The position numbers and the translations under genes were made by a program. Shown piece after piece: positions 20,494-30,968 of a DNA stretch of 64,000 bases. The notes beneath the pieces were generated by a model that saw only the letters and a list, made by a program, of their open reading frames with translations, made no database searches and had not been told where the DNA came from. The DNA is from Perkinsus olseni. Its lineage: Eukaryota > Perkinsozoa > Perkinsida > Perkinsidae. Within the stretch, counting starts at the first letter, position 1. Every line of letters starts with the position of its first letter. The stretch spans positions 27,590 to 91,589 of the forward strand of contig JABANP010000187.1 of NCBI GenBank assembly GCA_013115135.1, given 5' to 3'.

Positions 20494-21043
20494 ACGCTAT
20501 TCGCTCTGTCCGTGGTGGCCCTCCAGCGGAGAGGATAGCAAACCTTCATCTCTGCGCGGGGCACTTATTCTCTAATTGCCGCAGCCGCATTTACTCTCCC
20601 TCTGACCCCCGGCTTTCGGGTTGCCCCGGAAACTAGCCCAATCCTGTGCAGCAGCCATCGGGCTCCGGGAGTTTGGGCTTGTCATTCGGCCTCGCAAGGA
20701 CGGTTCAATCGTCAGCAATGGTAGACTAGATAGATCAAGGGTCATCATTAACCACCACTGAGCGCAAGGGAATGATGATACTGCTACAGAGACTGACTTT
20801 GACTAAAAACAGCAAAGGATTGTCTTCGGCAGCTCCACTCAGTGCCTCACAGTGGACCTGGCGGAGGCGTGACGTAGACCATGGAAACGGGTCCGGGTGG
20901 GCGTGGATGATGATGACGATGATGATAATTGCTGCACCTGGAGCACTCGCGCCTGTTGAGACCTTCCGATGGAGAAGCTCCTCTGGAGAATGGAGGAAAT
21001 CGTCAACGGAAGAATCGCGGCCACGGCGTTGTGGCTCGCATGA

Positions 21044-21235
21044 CTACCGCTCATCTTCACAGATGCATTTGAAGATTTTGAGATTAAACCCACAGTCGTA
21101 CTTGAGGGGGCATTTACTACAGGTGCCGGGGCAGAGAGATCTCCCGAGGGCACGGAGTCGGGCATCGCACTGTGGGAGGCCAGATAGCAGGGCGAACCAG
21201 ATAATGGTGATGAGGGAGAGGTAGGTCTTAGCCAT
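21044..21235 (-). CDS. Small secreted six-cysteine protein, subfamily A, copy 5
   Basis: 63 residues, starting at the MAKTY methionine. A 15-codon in-frame extension upstream reads through the acceptor and is rejected. The leader ends LPQCDA, then RLRALG. Cysteines are C-x3-C-x2-C-x5-C-x8-C-x-C. The mature tail CICEDER is acidic, where the sisters end in basic/aromatic residues. The context is gttatcattactATGG after tacag. Confidence 0.82.
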   Translation of the reverse strand: MAKTYLSLITIIWFALLSGLPQCDARLRALGRSLCPGTCSKCPLKYDCGFNLKIFKCICEDER

Positions 21236-21872
21236 AGTAATGATAACCTGTAACGGATAGTCGACAGGAACCCCACTCATCTCTCACAGGACTGAACTTG
21301 TTATCAGCTGGGAGGGGCGAACTTTATGTAAGCAGCGCCTCGCAGGTGGGGAACCACGCTTAAGTGACGGACCTTGATAAGAACAAGCGATCTAAACGGC
21401 TCAGACAGCATGCGTGTTGTCACTGATGTGAAGCTTTCGGGTAGATGAGCTACTCTATAGTATTTGATATCATTGCCGCCCGACGTACAATGGTAGCTCT
21501 TTGCAGCGGCTTGGACGAGTACACACGTGAGGTGAACGCGAGTATATAGCTGAACCTTCGATAGCTAAGCGCACGTGCCTCTCCTAGTTTGGGCCTGCTC
21601 CCTTCTTCCTGGTCATCACTCTCACCTCATCGCCCGACCTCGTTAGTGGCCTACCACCACATATCGTCCGCTCGCGAGACTACTGCACAATTGGACACCG
21701 GAGCTGCTGCTTTGGTATACGCGCAGACCGTTAGTGCCAGCTCTACCAGTGGGCGTACCCTCGAGCTTTCTTCGAGTAGAGCCGTCTCGAACGACTCCCG
21801 CCACAGTCATCGATTCGCCTCCGATGAGGTCTCATCTCGAAAACCAGAGATGGGTGATTCTAGTTTTCCTCG

Positions 21873-22075
21873 CCACTCAGTTGTGCAAACCACCTCCATT
21901 GCTACTGCGTAGCCACATTAAGCTTTGCTCGCTTACGTACGTTACTCCCAGCAAACACGTGCGTTCCTCGTCGCGCTTTCGGGCATACGTCAACACCAAA
22001 TCCGCGTCGATATCAGTTTTCTCCCTCTCTGAGTCCCGTCTCAAATAACCACACTGTTACTCAGTTGATAGTGCA
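21873..22075 (-). mobile_element. MITE-like element, copy 3 (inverted, decayed)
   Basis: It ends tcagttgatagtgca and keeps interior blocks (gtctcaaataaccacact; cacgtgcgttcctcgtc), but the left end is eroded. It is the same family as 20257-20493. Confidence 0.55.
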
Positions 22076-22750
22076 CACGTTCGCATGAACTCGCTCAGAA
22101 TGTTGACTCGGGAAGCCGAGGGGAGTTGTGATTGTTCAGGCACACGCTACTAGTAATTGCTCCTTCTTCATTCGTAGAGATTAGGCTCCTATCAGCATCA
22201 CTCATGTCTGGTTTGAGTGAGAACAGGATTTCGCGGGTGTGACTCTCTTCTTCAGTCGTTAATACAAATTCGTAAAACAGCAGAACTGTCGACTCGAAGG
22301 GGCAGGAAACTCCTTCAGCAGCACCGCCTCTCAGGCAGCATGCGCTACGAGTGATGAGTTTCCAGTGCCGCAACCTCGAACCTTACATCAACGTTCACAG
22401 TAACAACAAGAGCGGGTCACCGTGATAGTAGCTCCAACTGCATCCTCCGATATAGAAACTGCTCAGCAATACCGATTCCCCACTCGGGTGTAGACCATCG
22501 CATCAATCCCGTTAGCATCCCGCAACACAGTTGTAAGTCAGACCATCAGTGACTCCTGGCCGCTGGCTCCACCCCACCTCCCAATAGGAGTAACTTACTC
22601 CGAGTAAGTGCATGGAACAGGTAGACATGAAGAGAGGGCGAGCGGAGGTGTGTGGAAACCAGTGTGGCTCGACGGATATCAGAGGGCGAGCGAAGGGTCC
22701 CTGAGCTCGTCGACGGAATTCCACCGGCCGAAGACTACCCCACTCCCGCA
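22076..22750. other. No supported gene
   Basis: Intergenic DNA upstream of the secreted 372-residue protein gene. Short ORFs have no family features. Confidence 0.4.
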
Positions 22751-24284
22751 ATGCGAACTCTTTTCGTCCTTGCTGTTACGCTGGCACTCACTGTGCATAC
22801 CGCCCGAGCCTTAGAGACGTGGAAATCGGCGAGGGCGTTCCTTAAAACTAAGAAGGGCAAAATTTGGAAGTCGATTAAAGTATGGTAGCAGCCGATGTAC
22901 GGCCGCGGAGCTCTGCCACGCTGATCAGGGGACTAGGAGCAAACACAAAGGTGCTGAGGGAGAAGGCAGCCAAACCCAGCAGCAGGAGGAGAAGACAGCT
23001 GCTCCCGTCATCCCATCAAGGATGGTGGTAGGAGCGGCAAGTGTCACGACTTGGTGGCACCGTCTATTTTTCCTAGGGCTTCTGCGCTCTCGCTTACACC
23101 TGCCCGCTGGGCTCTGAGAACCGGGACTTGGTAGGCCGTGAACGATCCGGCTCCGTGGCAGGGTGTGCCTCAGGGAGGCATCGTCGCCTATGCTAAGGAA
23201 CTTGCTTACGGCGAAGGCGCGTCTCCGGTTGAATACGCTCTGGACTACCTCTACTTCTGGGATAGCGTGTAAGAGCATGGGCACGGCCTCGCTAGAAGCT
23301 TTTTAGAGGGGCGCGTGAAGTGTTGCTAGTAGCGCTTCTAAACTCGGTTCACGAGAATCGGAGCGCTGACCGCACAAACGTCTGTACATGATGTTTGTGG
23401 ATTTCCTCTACTTCTGGGATGACTAGTTAGGATGGTAGCAGGCTCTCCGATCGGTGTATCCCTCAGGCAACACAGCGAAGACATGAGCCGCATGAACGTG
23501 CTTCTTGACCTCTCTGATATCATACCACACGAGCAAGCTAAGATTCCAAAAGATACGTGCCATGAACAAATGAAAAATTGGGCAGCAAAGGGGCTACAGC
23601 GGGTTCAGCAGGAGGGGGGCAAGCCGGCTTCCGAGTACCTAGAAAACGGGCGAGCTTCACCGCAGAAACCGACTGGACTTATTGAGCACTTCGCTTCGCT
23701 AGAGCAGGAGGCCGCGAAGGGTTATTACGAGGGGAAAACAGCCGCGGGGTTCCTTTGGGGCTTCGTGCATGATGAGTTGAACGAACAGAGAAAGGAAGGC
23801 GAGCTCTTCCTCTGTCCAGCCGTCGCTGCGGTAGGACCGTATTCGGGGAAGTCTCTAGGAAACCTATCTGCCTTCAGAATGTTGGAAGCGACAGCGTGAC
23901 GATCACTCTTGGAGCGAAGGGTTCGGGACAGTTGAAAATACAAGAAATAGAAATCATCGGGTCTAGGTGAGAATGACGTCTCCAGCAGGGAGACGAATCA
24001 GCGACTCTGGGGACTGAGATCGGAGAGCTTTCCTCTTGTTCAGGGTGTGGAAGTGGGGCGACGTGCATGGCAACAACGTGGACATGCTCCACAGGATTGA
24101 AGGGAGCGCTACTCGCGTGATGGGACCTCGAGACGTGGAGACTTGCGAGAAACAACTACTCGAGTACGGAAAGGCGGTCAGGAAGCAGAAGAAGCCAGCT
24201 GAGAAAGATGATGTTGATGAGCGGGAGAGGCAGTTGCAGGAGACTGTTAAGTTGATTTATGATACTCTGATCGATGGCATATAG
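22751..24284 (+). CDS. Secreted protein of unknown function, seven exons, 372 residues
   Basis: I do not recognise the family. Exons join in phase with GT-AG borders: 22751-22879, 22929-23027, 23077-23130, 23162-23268, 23431-23830, 23878-23966, 24044-24284. Introns are 49, 49, 31, 162, 47 and 77 nt. Residues 1-20 form a clear signal peptide (MRTLFVLAVTLALTVHTARA). A basic, Trp-rich segment follows (residues about 22-43), then a Gln/Glu-rich linker and a short CALAYTCP segment. Next is an aromatic PVEYALDYLYFWDS block, a large helical-looking central exon (FLWGFVHDELNEQRKEGE), a beta-like TITLGAKGSGQLKIQEIEI strand pair with an RVWKWGD turn, and a charged helical C-terminus. The 31-nt intron is unusually short. 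It lies inside the six-cysteine array but shares no sequence with those genes. Confidence 0.72.
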
Positions 24285-25060
24285 ATGTTGCTGTACGTGA
24301 ATGTGCTCATGTTGGTGTAATGGTAGATGTGACACAGTAGTTGCGTGCAGTGGTCACCCTGATGCGATGACTTCAGGCAAACTTCGCCTCCCTTCCCGGT
24401 TACCGAGCTTGAGGCGATCGTGGACGTCCCTCACCCCTGGTTGTGACGCACAAATAGAAATCAGTCGACCCTGAGGAGACCCTCCTGATCGGAATTCCGA
24501 ATCGCCATTGAGCCCTTCGCGACTACGATCGTACGCGTGAAGAAGCTCGGCACGCGATGTCGTCTGGCTGTGAGAAACCGCTGTACACGGCGTTGAGGAC
24601 GAAGTGTGAGGGACGGAGCAGTATCTTATTTCCAGCATGCTCTGGATGGGAGCAAGCCATTTTCGAAATGACAAGATAAGCGCGTAGTCGTCGACCATAC
24701 ACCACCTAACTCAGGTCACCTGAGCTCTCTTCAACGCTGCTGGGTCAACGGCGTCAACTTGACGCGCGTCCCGAGAGTAGCTAGCGCGTAGCCAAATTAG
24801 CTGTGGCAAGCTAGAAATACGCTCCTCGCCAGCTATATGGAAACAATAGTGACGAACGCACGATTGAGCTGCGCGGCGAAGCTCCTAAGGTTCATCACGG
24901 CCCTAAGGGGGAACGAAAACGCCTCTCTAGACGAGAGGGTTCGAGTAGCGGCTATTCAGTAGCCACCTAGCACTCAGTTGTACTGCGTACTCTTCCTCAT
25001 TCCTGTTGAGAGAGACTGAGCAGGGCCGCCGACGACTATCCTTCACAGGTTATCATTAAT
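24285..25060. other. No supported gene
   Basis: Spacer leading to the sixth subfamily A gene. A minus-strand ORF at 24354-24698 has no recognisable features. Confidence 0.4.
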
Positions 25061-25243
25061 ATGGCTAAGACCTACCTCTCCCTCATCACTATTATCTGCT
25101 TCGCCCTGCTATCTGGTCCCCCGCAGTGCGATGCCCAACTCCGTGGCTTGGGGAAGCTTCTCTGTCCCCATTACTGTGCGCTTTGCCCCCCTCCTCGTAG
25201 ATGTGTCTATGATGCTGATATTTTCGATTGCTTGTGCCTCTGA
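25061..25243 (+). CDS. Small secreted six-cysteine protein, subfamily A, copy 6
   Basis: 60 residues, and the first subfamily A member on the plus strand. The leader MAKTYLSLITIICFALL ends PPQCDA, then QLRGLG. Cysteines are C-x3-C-x2-C-x5-C-x8-C-x-C, with only one residue after the last one. The start context is gttatcattaatATGG after cacag. The change in orientation relative to copies 1-5 suggests an inversion or inverted insertion near 24.3-25 kb. Confidence 0.82.
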   Translation: MAKTYLSLITIICFALLSGPPQCDAQLRGLGKLLCPHYCALCPPPRRCVYDADIFDCLCL

Positions 25244-26076
25244 TTGATTCACTGTGCCGCTGTGCACCCGGGAGGGGCGCTGCCAATTTTTTAGCCAGGC
25301 GTCGCATACTATCCATGCTGGCCAGTTTTGTTCGATTCTCTCATCAAACGGTTCTCGCGTATGAGCAAGCTTTAGTGGGGCGAGCATCAGCCATCATTCT
25401 AGTAGCAGTGCTGAGTTGCGTTCAGGATAAGTTACTCACGCTTAGCCCTCAAATGCGACTAGCCGGGCGTCACCGACGAATGCACTTGGTCTAAGTAGCG
25501 ATAGCATTCATTGTCTATGGGGGGCTCTGCAGAGGAGGTATCTTTTTCACGCATCATCAACCTGAGTGAACGCAAGATTCGCTTCGACTGTGTACAGTGT
25601 ATAGCCCCATGCGTGCTTATTCAATGATGTTGTTGGGAATATTTTGTTGGTTATTCAATGACGTGTGCGTGTGTACCGAGATAGACTCTCCTCAGGGTTC
25701 ATAGTGGAGTTCACAGCGCAGAACGGGAAAAGCTAGTTCCATGATCGAAATCAAGTGCCTGCCTCTAGTCTGCTCGATCGCCTAAAGTGTCACCAGAGCC
25801 GGTGAAAAGTCGCGCCACTCGCTGGCATCAGTGTAATCGGGCAGCCCTCCTCGGAAGTCTCAAGACTGTCCGCTGTGCCCGAACATACCGTCGATACTAC
25901 TGTATCGTAGGGATGCTTTCAATCAATGCGAAAGTCGGTGAGCTGTAGGCGACATGCCGCGGAAATGATCCGTGCTGCATTCAGGTGTACACGAACACTG
26001 TCACACTGAGCGGCCCTAGTGTTGCGAGGAAGTGCTCGGGGCTGCTGGCCGCCGCCCCTTCCGAATTATCTTCAAT
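25244..26076. other. No supported gene
   Basis: Spacer between copy 6 and the degenerate copy 7. I see nothing but short ORFs. Confidence 0.4.
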
Positions 26077-26274
26077 ATGCTTCGAGCCTACCTCTCTCTG
26101 ATCACCATCATACTCTACATTACCGTTTTAGTGCATTTCGGAGTCTTTCATCTCCCTGACGCGAAGGCTCAGCAGGCTGGACCCTCTTATGGAACCTTGA
26201 AGGTGGCGATGGGTTTCTCTATCCCTATGATTTCTTGGTACCTTTGTAACGCGGATAGTGCGTGGCGGCCCTAG
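26077..26274 (+). pseudogene. Degenerate or repurposed member of the secreted family (leader only)
   Basis: 65 codons. The leader MLRAYLSLITIILYI keeps the family's YLSLITII core, and the upstream ttatcttcaatATG keeps the start context. After a hydrophobic run and a DAKAQQ cleavage-like site, the mature part has one cysteine and neither the LRAL motif nor the six-cysteine frame. It is either a pseudogene with a replaced 3' end or a diverged secreted peptide. Confidence 0.55.
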
Positions 26275-26933
26275 CGCCTGTAAGGCCAGGCCGCGACCAA
26301 TGAGCCAAGAAGAAGAAGAAGAAGTGCATTTCAGAATGCAAGTGCCTCCCCCACCCGGGGTACGCGTGTCGTCCTTTAAAGGCGTGCGAGCACATAGCTG
26401 ATCAACACGAGATGGTCTGCTCTGAATCAGAGCCTTTGGTCTCGAGCCTGGGCGACATAAAAATCATTCGAGTACGAGAATTTCCAACAGTCAGTACCGT
26501 CGGTGAGACAGAGGCAGAGACAATGCTCGAAGCTGGTGGAGTGAGAGGAAGAAGGGGAGCCCTTCGAGGTGACTGGGCAGCACAGCGACGCGGCGCAGAG
26601 GCTGCCGTGGACTGAAACAACGACTACACGACAATCTGGGTAAATGATTGAGGCCCTCAATTTGAGGGAGTTATCGACGATATGATAGCTCCAACCAGCA
26701 GCTATACTGGCACAACTCTGAAAAAAACGCTGCACGCGCGATGATATCCGTGCATAGGACGCCATTACTGTATAGTAAGTCGGTATGAGGCATTCAACCT
26801 GAAGCGGAACGGTAAGGTACGAGCGCGGAGAGCATCGACCACAGCGGCCAAAAAATCCTCCCTGTCACGATGGGAGTGACCACCAACTCAGACCATCAGG
26901 AAGTGACAAGAAACTCTACAACACACGATGCCA
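26275..26933. other. No supported gene
   Basis: Contains a (gaa)n tract near 26308-26323. The ORF at 26412-26615 is unconvincing. Its 3' part may be the 3' UTR of the minus-strand PB1 gene. Confidence 0.4.
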
Positions 26934-27536
26934 CTAGTCCAGCATATCTATCGTCTCGTTCTTCACCGCCGAAGCCCCACGCTGGGCGGCAATCCGAGAG
27001 CTTCGACGAGTCTTCGACCCGGAGGCCTCTGTTTTCACTACCACCACTTCCGCTTCGGCTGGCGACGACTTTCTGCTGGTCGCGTTGCTCTTGGTCCTGC
27101 CGCTAGCTGCTGCGGACTTGGCCGCCACGCGCTTGGACTTGTCAGTCTTGGCGACCTTGGCGGCAGTGGTCTGGCTTCCTGTGGACTCCAGTGTCCTTTT
27201 GGGAGCAGCGGACAAGTCGATCGCAGCCGCCTCCTGAGTGTCTTGTGAAGGATTGGACGAAGTCGTGCTGACGTGGATGTTGATGGTGGGGAGCTTCATG
27301 GTCCCCACCACTGCCCGACGAGCCAGCTCCACAGCATCCTTCCAGGAATCTCTGTGGAAGAGGCATCTGTCACCAACATCATCGACATAGGTGAAGTCCA
27401 GCTTCGCTTCGCCGCCCAACTCAGGCCACTGATCGGCCACAATATCCACAAGCTTAGCGTGAGTGTCGACAGAGTCCGGCAACAAACGTCGAGTCTTCTG
27501 GTTCCGGAAGTGGAACTTCAAGGCGACCTCGACCAT
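26934..27536 (-). CDS. PB1-domain protein with basic, disordered C-terminus
   Basis: 200 residues in one exon from an ATG at 27536. Residues about 3-85 look like a PB1 protein-interaction domain: a first strand VEVALKFHFR with basic residues, then HAKLVDIVADQWPEL as the helix, and LDFTYVDDVGDRCLF matching the acidic OPCA loop, then a WKDAVELA helix. From about residue 95 the chain is low-complexity (SNPSQDT, Ala/Lys/Ser stretches, KRVAAKSAAASGRTKSN, KTRRSSRIAAQRG) and reads as disordered and possibly nuclear. PB1 domains pair with other PB1 or basic surfaces, but the partner here cannot be told. The ORF is clean; the domain call is fairly firm. Confidence 0.75.
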   Translation of the reverse strand: MVEVALKFHFRNQKTRRLLPDSVDTHAKLVDIVADQWPELGGEAKLDFTYVDDVGDRCLFHRDSWKDAVELARRAVVGTMKLPTINIHVSTTSSNPSQDTQEAAAIDLSAAPKRTLESTGSQTTAAKVAKTDKSKRVAAKSAAASGRTKSNATSRKSSPAEAEVVVVKTEASGSKTRRSSRIAAQRGASAVKNETIDMLD

Positions 27537-28319
27537 GTTAGACTCCCCTCAATCAACTACAGCAATATTGCCCCAAGAAGCGAAAGCGGAGAAATTCGGT
27601 TGTTCAGTTCTATGATGGTTGGTGTCCGCGCGTTGGTGCTCTTACCGACTCCCGGTCGTGGACTGAGTAGTGTGGTTAATAGCGAGGTTGAGATTCACTT
27701 TAGTCCGGAGCAATTGTGTTGGTTATGCGAAAGTGAGTGCTTCAACGTAGTAGCGAAATGCGTCTTGCGAACCACACGGGGGCGGTATCTCGCCTGTGAA
27801 AGCACGCTGCGATTAGATCGTCTTCTATCGTTGCCTTAAGTTCACGTGGAGCATAGTTATTATCAGGCGCTCAGTACCGTATACGACGAAGCGTGTTAAC
27901 TCCCACAACCGTAACTTGCCTTTCGTCGCCGCACGAGTCCCACGTGAGTGACTCAGGCGGGAGTGGTAGTGACGGTCCGGCGGTGGGACCGTTCTCAGAG
28001 GTCTTTTCTGACGCCTGTCCGTTTATCGGGCGGCGGTGTTTCGCTCGAGTAGATCACTGTCGTGATGTTGATGATGTGCTCGTGATGTACTTCGCAAACC
28101 AAACATTGTCCGGCAAAACGTCACTGTTAGTCATGAAGTACTCTCTAGGGGTGTCGCCGAGCGGGCGTAGTATTACTGCAGCTTCTGGTTTGCAGTAGCT
28201 TCAACCCATTATCCACTGACAATAGCGCAACAAGGGCTTTGTTTAAGTATACAAAATCATGACTTCAACAAGAAGAAGGGTGAGCAGACCACGACGGTCA
28301 TCTGCACGTTGATGATTGG
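27537..28319. other. Mostly noncoding; probable 3' exons of the minus-strand secreted protein
   Basis: On the minus strand, after an accag acceptor near 28192, a frame reads AAVILRPLGDTPREYFMTN...WFAKYITS, which looks like real protein. It may continue the gene at 28320-28859 through an intron of about 125 nt. A further open stretch at about 27905-28010 (ENGPTAGPSLPLPPES) could be the last exon. Phases fit only with a non-consensus donor, so I have not joined them. Confidence 0.4.
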
Positions 28320-28859
28320 CTACGGACGATGCTGCCGAAGTACAGCAGGCGCAGACCGCAGAAAGAGGCGCATGCCAAAATCTTCCGTCAAGGGAGGGAT
28401 GTATCGACCCGTTACTTCTTCTAGAGTATCCAACTCGTCAATCAACTGTGGTATAACTATCACGCATTTCTCCGTGTCGTCTGGGTCCGTGCCGTACTCG
28501 AGGCTGCTGATGCACTCATCAGGGTTGTCGAGTAGTCCCGCTGCTTCGAGCTTCTTACCAAATTTTTCGCAACTCTCAGATCTCCAACGCAAACGAACAG
28601 TGTGAACATTGAGGTTGCTCACGAAGGGGTACTCTCGGACGTAATAGGGCAACACGACTTGTATGACCCCAAAGTCAAGCCCGCCACTCGAGTTTGTGAA
28701 TCTTACAGCCACGCTTTGATTCTGCGACCTTACAGCGAAAGCTCGACCGGAGAGAGAGGGAGAGTCGGCGTCGTTCCTTGGTTGCAACAATGGCTGGCCG
28801 CTTGACGGCAGCACCCCCAGGAGCAGTGGCAGGGCAACGATGTTGATGGTGGCAGCCAT
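28320..28859 (-). CDS. Secreted protein of unknown function (5' part, probably spliced further)
   Basis: 179 residues from an ATG at 28859. A signal peptide MAATINIVALPLLLGVLPSSG precedes a soluble domain with SVAVRFTNSSGGLDFGVIQVVLPYYV and RLRWRSESCEKFGKKLEAAGLL, and acidic DELDTLEEVTGRY. The set has two cysteine residues about 20 apart and one more near the end of the domain, and two N-glycosylation sequons. I do not recognise the family. The ORF's last residues (SAPAVLRQHRP) look unlike the rest, so the true end probably runs into downstream exons at about 28190 and below. Confidence 0.62.
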   Translation of the reverse strand: MAATINIVALPLLLGVLPSSGQPLLQPRNDADSPSLSGRAFAVRSQNQSVAVRFTNSSGGLDFGVIQVVLPYYVREYPFVSNLNVHTVRLRWRSESCEKFGKKLEAAGLLDNPDECISSLEYGTDPDDTEKCVIVIPQLIDELDTLEEVTGRYIPPLTEDFGMRLFLRSAPAVLRQHRP

Positions 28860-28863
28860 TCAC

Positions 28864-29831
28864 AGAGGACAGAATTCTTCAGGAAAATGGGGATGTGCTC
28901 TGTGGTGCCTTAAGATGAACCGCTTATAGACTAGTAGAACGAAGAGCTGCAAGCCAGGCGATACCGCATCATGCGTTTGCCATCAAGACGAGACGGGACA
29001 TCGAATCGCACGGGAATTCCGTATGTCGAGCGATGCAGGCCGGTCACGGGTCCGCCGCCACCGCTGGCCCTGAGAGCGTAGGGCGGCACCGGCGAGCTCG
29101 GAGGGGAAAGATCTACTGTACGAAATCGGGACGACGATTCGACAATACGTAGCCTAAGGCAACTGCTAGCATTAGCTTATACAAGAGCAACGCGACCGGC
29201 CACTACACTGAGACCACTGGTCTGAGCCTCTCAGACCCGTACATGGTTCAAGTTAGCAGCGAGCACGCTCGAGAGTAGCACGATCCCTTCTGTGGCCTTC
29301 TTTTCGTGGTGGAATCGCGCTTGCTCTGTGCCAGTATTCGCTCCCTAGTCAAATGCTGATCTCGTCGCAGACTATCCTCAACGTCTGCTTGTGCAAGTAT
29401 TTCCAATGGCGAGCCAAAGCAACTGCAACAATGGTGTGAAGAAAGAGCTTCTCGGTTCCTTACACAAGATATTGTGTTTCCCTAGTTAAAACGGCGTTTG
29501 CGTCAAACTTACACACACCATATGGTGATCGAGCGAACTCACACCGGCGCACACAGTATGGACGTCGCCCGAAAAGGGCTTGTTGGCGTTGTTTCTCATG
29601 GAGAACGGGAAGTCAAGATACGTCGAAAGGTTTATCATAAGTTCTCCTCGGGGGTATTAAGTATTGGCTGTGCACGTCTGCACAAGAGGATCAGCGCATA
29701 AGAGTAACAGCGGCACACCTCTCGAGTCTTCGTGTCCCCGCGTCACGACGCTTTGTGGGTGCATCATGCAGTAAAGAAGGTATGCTCTACTGCTACATAG
29801 ACCTCTAGCGCTATGATGCTCCGTGCGCACC
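28864..29831. other. No supported gene
   Basis: Intergenic DNA upstream of the minus-strand secreted protein and the MITE-like copy at 29832. Short ORFs only. Confidence 0.4.
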
Positions 29832-30068
29832 TGCACTATAACTCAGTACAGTGTGGCTATTTGAGACGGGGCTCAAAGAAAGGTAAAACCAGACTCGGGA
29901 GGAGTTCGGGAAACTGATCTAGTTGTTGGATTAATGGTGAACGTATGTTCCATAGCATGACGAGGAACGCACGTGTTTGCTGAGACGAACGTACGTACCA
30001 CGAGCAAAGGCGCACAAAGAGCAAGGTGGGTACGTAGCAGCAATGAAAGTAGTTGTCACTATAGTGCA
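29832..30068 (+). mobile_element. MITE-like element, copy 4 (best preserved)
   Basis: 237 bp with perfect 9-bp terminal inverted repeats: it begins tgcactata and ends tatagtgca. It is flanked by cacc on both sides, a possible 4-bp target-site duplication. It carries no ORF of note, so it would need a transposase from elsewhere. Confidence 0.72.
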
Positions 30069-30276
30069 CACCATATCGCCTCAGCTGACAAGCCCCTGCG
30101 CTGCGTGATCGAGATGACAGCTATGCACTCGCGTATGATCGACGGCCACTCCACCCAGGCCTTGCTCCTCATGTCGCATTCGGTTGTAGAATACAATCCC
30201 ACTTCCATGCTCACTCTCCTAGTCTTGTGAGGGACTGTGTACAGCCGATGGCTGTCCCTTACAGATTATCATTAAT

Positions 30277-30471
30277 ATGGTTCAGACCTACCTCTCCCTA
30301 ATGACTCTTACCTGCTTCGCCATGCTATCTCGCACCGCGCAGTACGATGGCCACCTGCGTGCTCTATCTGGTCCATATAGTTGTCCTGTGAGCTACTGCA
30401 GCGGCCCATGCCCCTTGGGTCAATATTGTCAGCTTCAATGGTACGGTGAATGTCACTGCGTTGACCTCTAG
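30277..30471 (+). CDS. Small secreted six-cysteine protein, subfamily B, copy 1
   Basis: 64 residues. The leader MVQTYLSLMTLTCFAML ends TAQYDG; the cysteine just before the cleavage region in nearly all sisters is tyrosine here. The mature part opens HLRALSGPYS. Cysteines are C-x4-C-x3-C-x5-C-x7-C-x-C, the subfamily B spacing. Six residues differ from copy 2 at 41938. The start context is attatcattaatATGG after tacag. It lies 11 kb from the rest of its subfamily, across the SET-to-Misato block. Confidence 0.82.
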   Translation: MVQTYLSLMTLTCFAMLSRTAQYDGHLRALSGPYSCPVSYCSGPCPLGQYCQLQWYGECHCVDL

Positions 30472-30968
30472 CCGTAACTTGTCACAAGGTCGGAAGACTG
30501 AACGCGCGCGCATCAGCGTGGATTCTCCTAAATCCCTCATTCTAGGCTTAGGGATCGAATAAAACACCGCAGACATACCATCACCAATATTAACAGCCGA
30601 TCGTGTTGTAGCTGATTTATTGAATAAAGCTGATACCCGACGGACTCTCATTTATTAAATCACCATGGCATTGAGTTCTGCAGTAGGGCGAGCTCCCAAG
30701 CCTCGTAAGAGACACTGTGTGTCTATAGTCCAATGCCGGTTCCGGCTTCGACTCTTGCCACTGTCAAGCACTTTGATTGTTGATAGCGTTCACTTGTCAG
30801 TAGAGTTCGAGCTGTGTGGCGTCCAGATTCAGTCGAGGGTCTCAACAAGATGGCTGAATATCTCATCAGCGCGATTTCAAGCCAAGTGAGAGCCTCCGTA
30901 CAGCCGCGACGGCCCCCTACTGACAATTAAACACCGTCAAGTTCCAGACAGTACGTTCGACAGTATGT
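30472..30968. other. No supported gene
   Basis: Spacer between the six-cysteine gene and the 3' end of the SET gene. Nothing recognisable. Confidence 0.45.

Noticed and set aside
27273..27839. 188-codon plus-strand ORF opposite the PB1 gene
   Set aside because: Shadow of the PB1 frame; no independent features.
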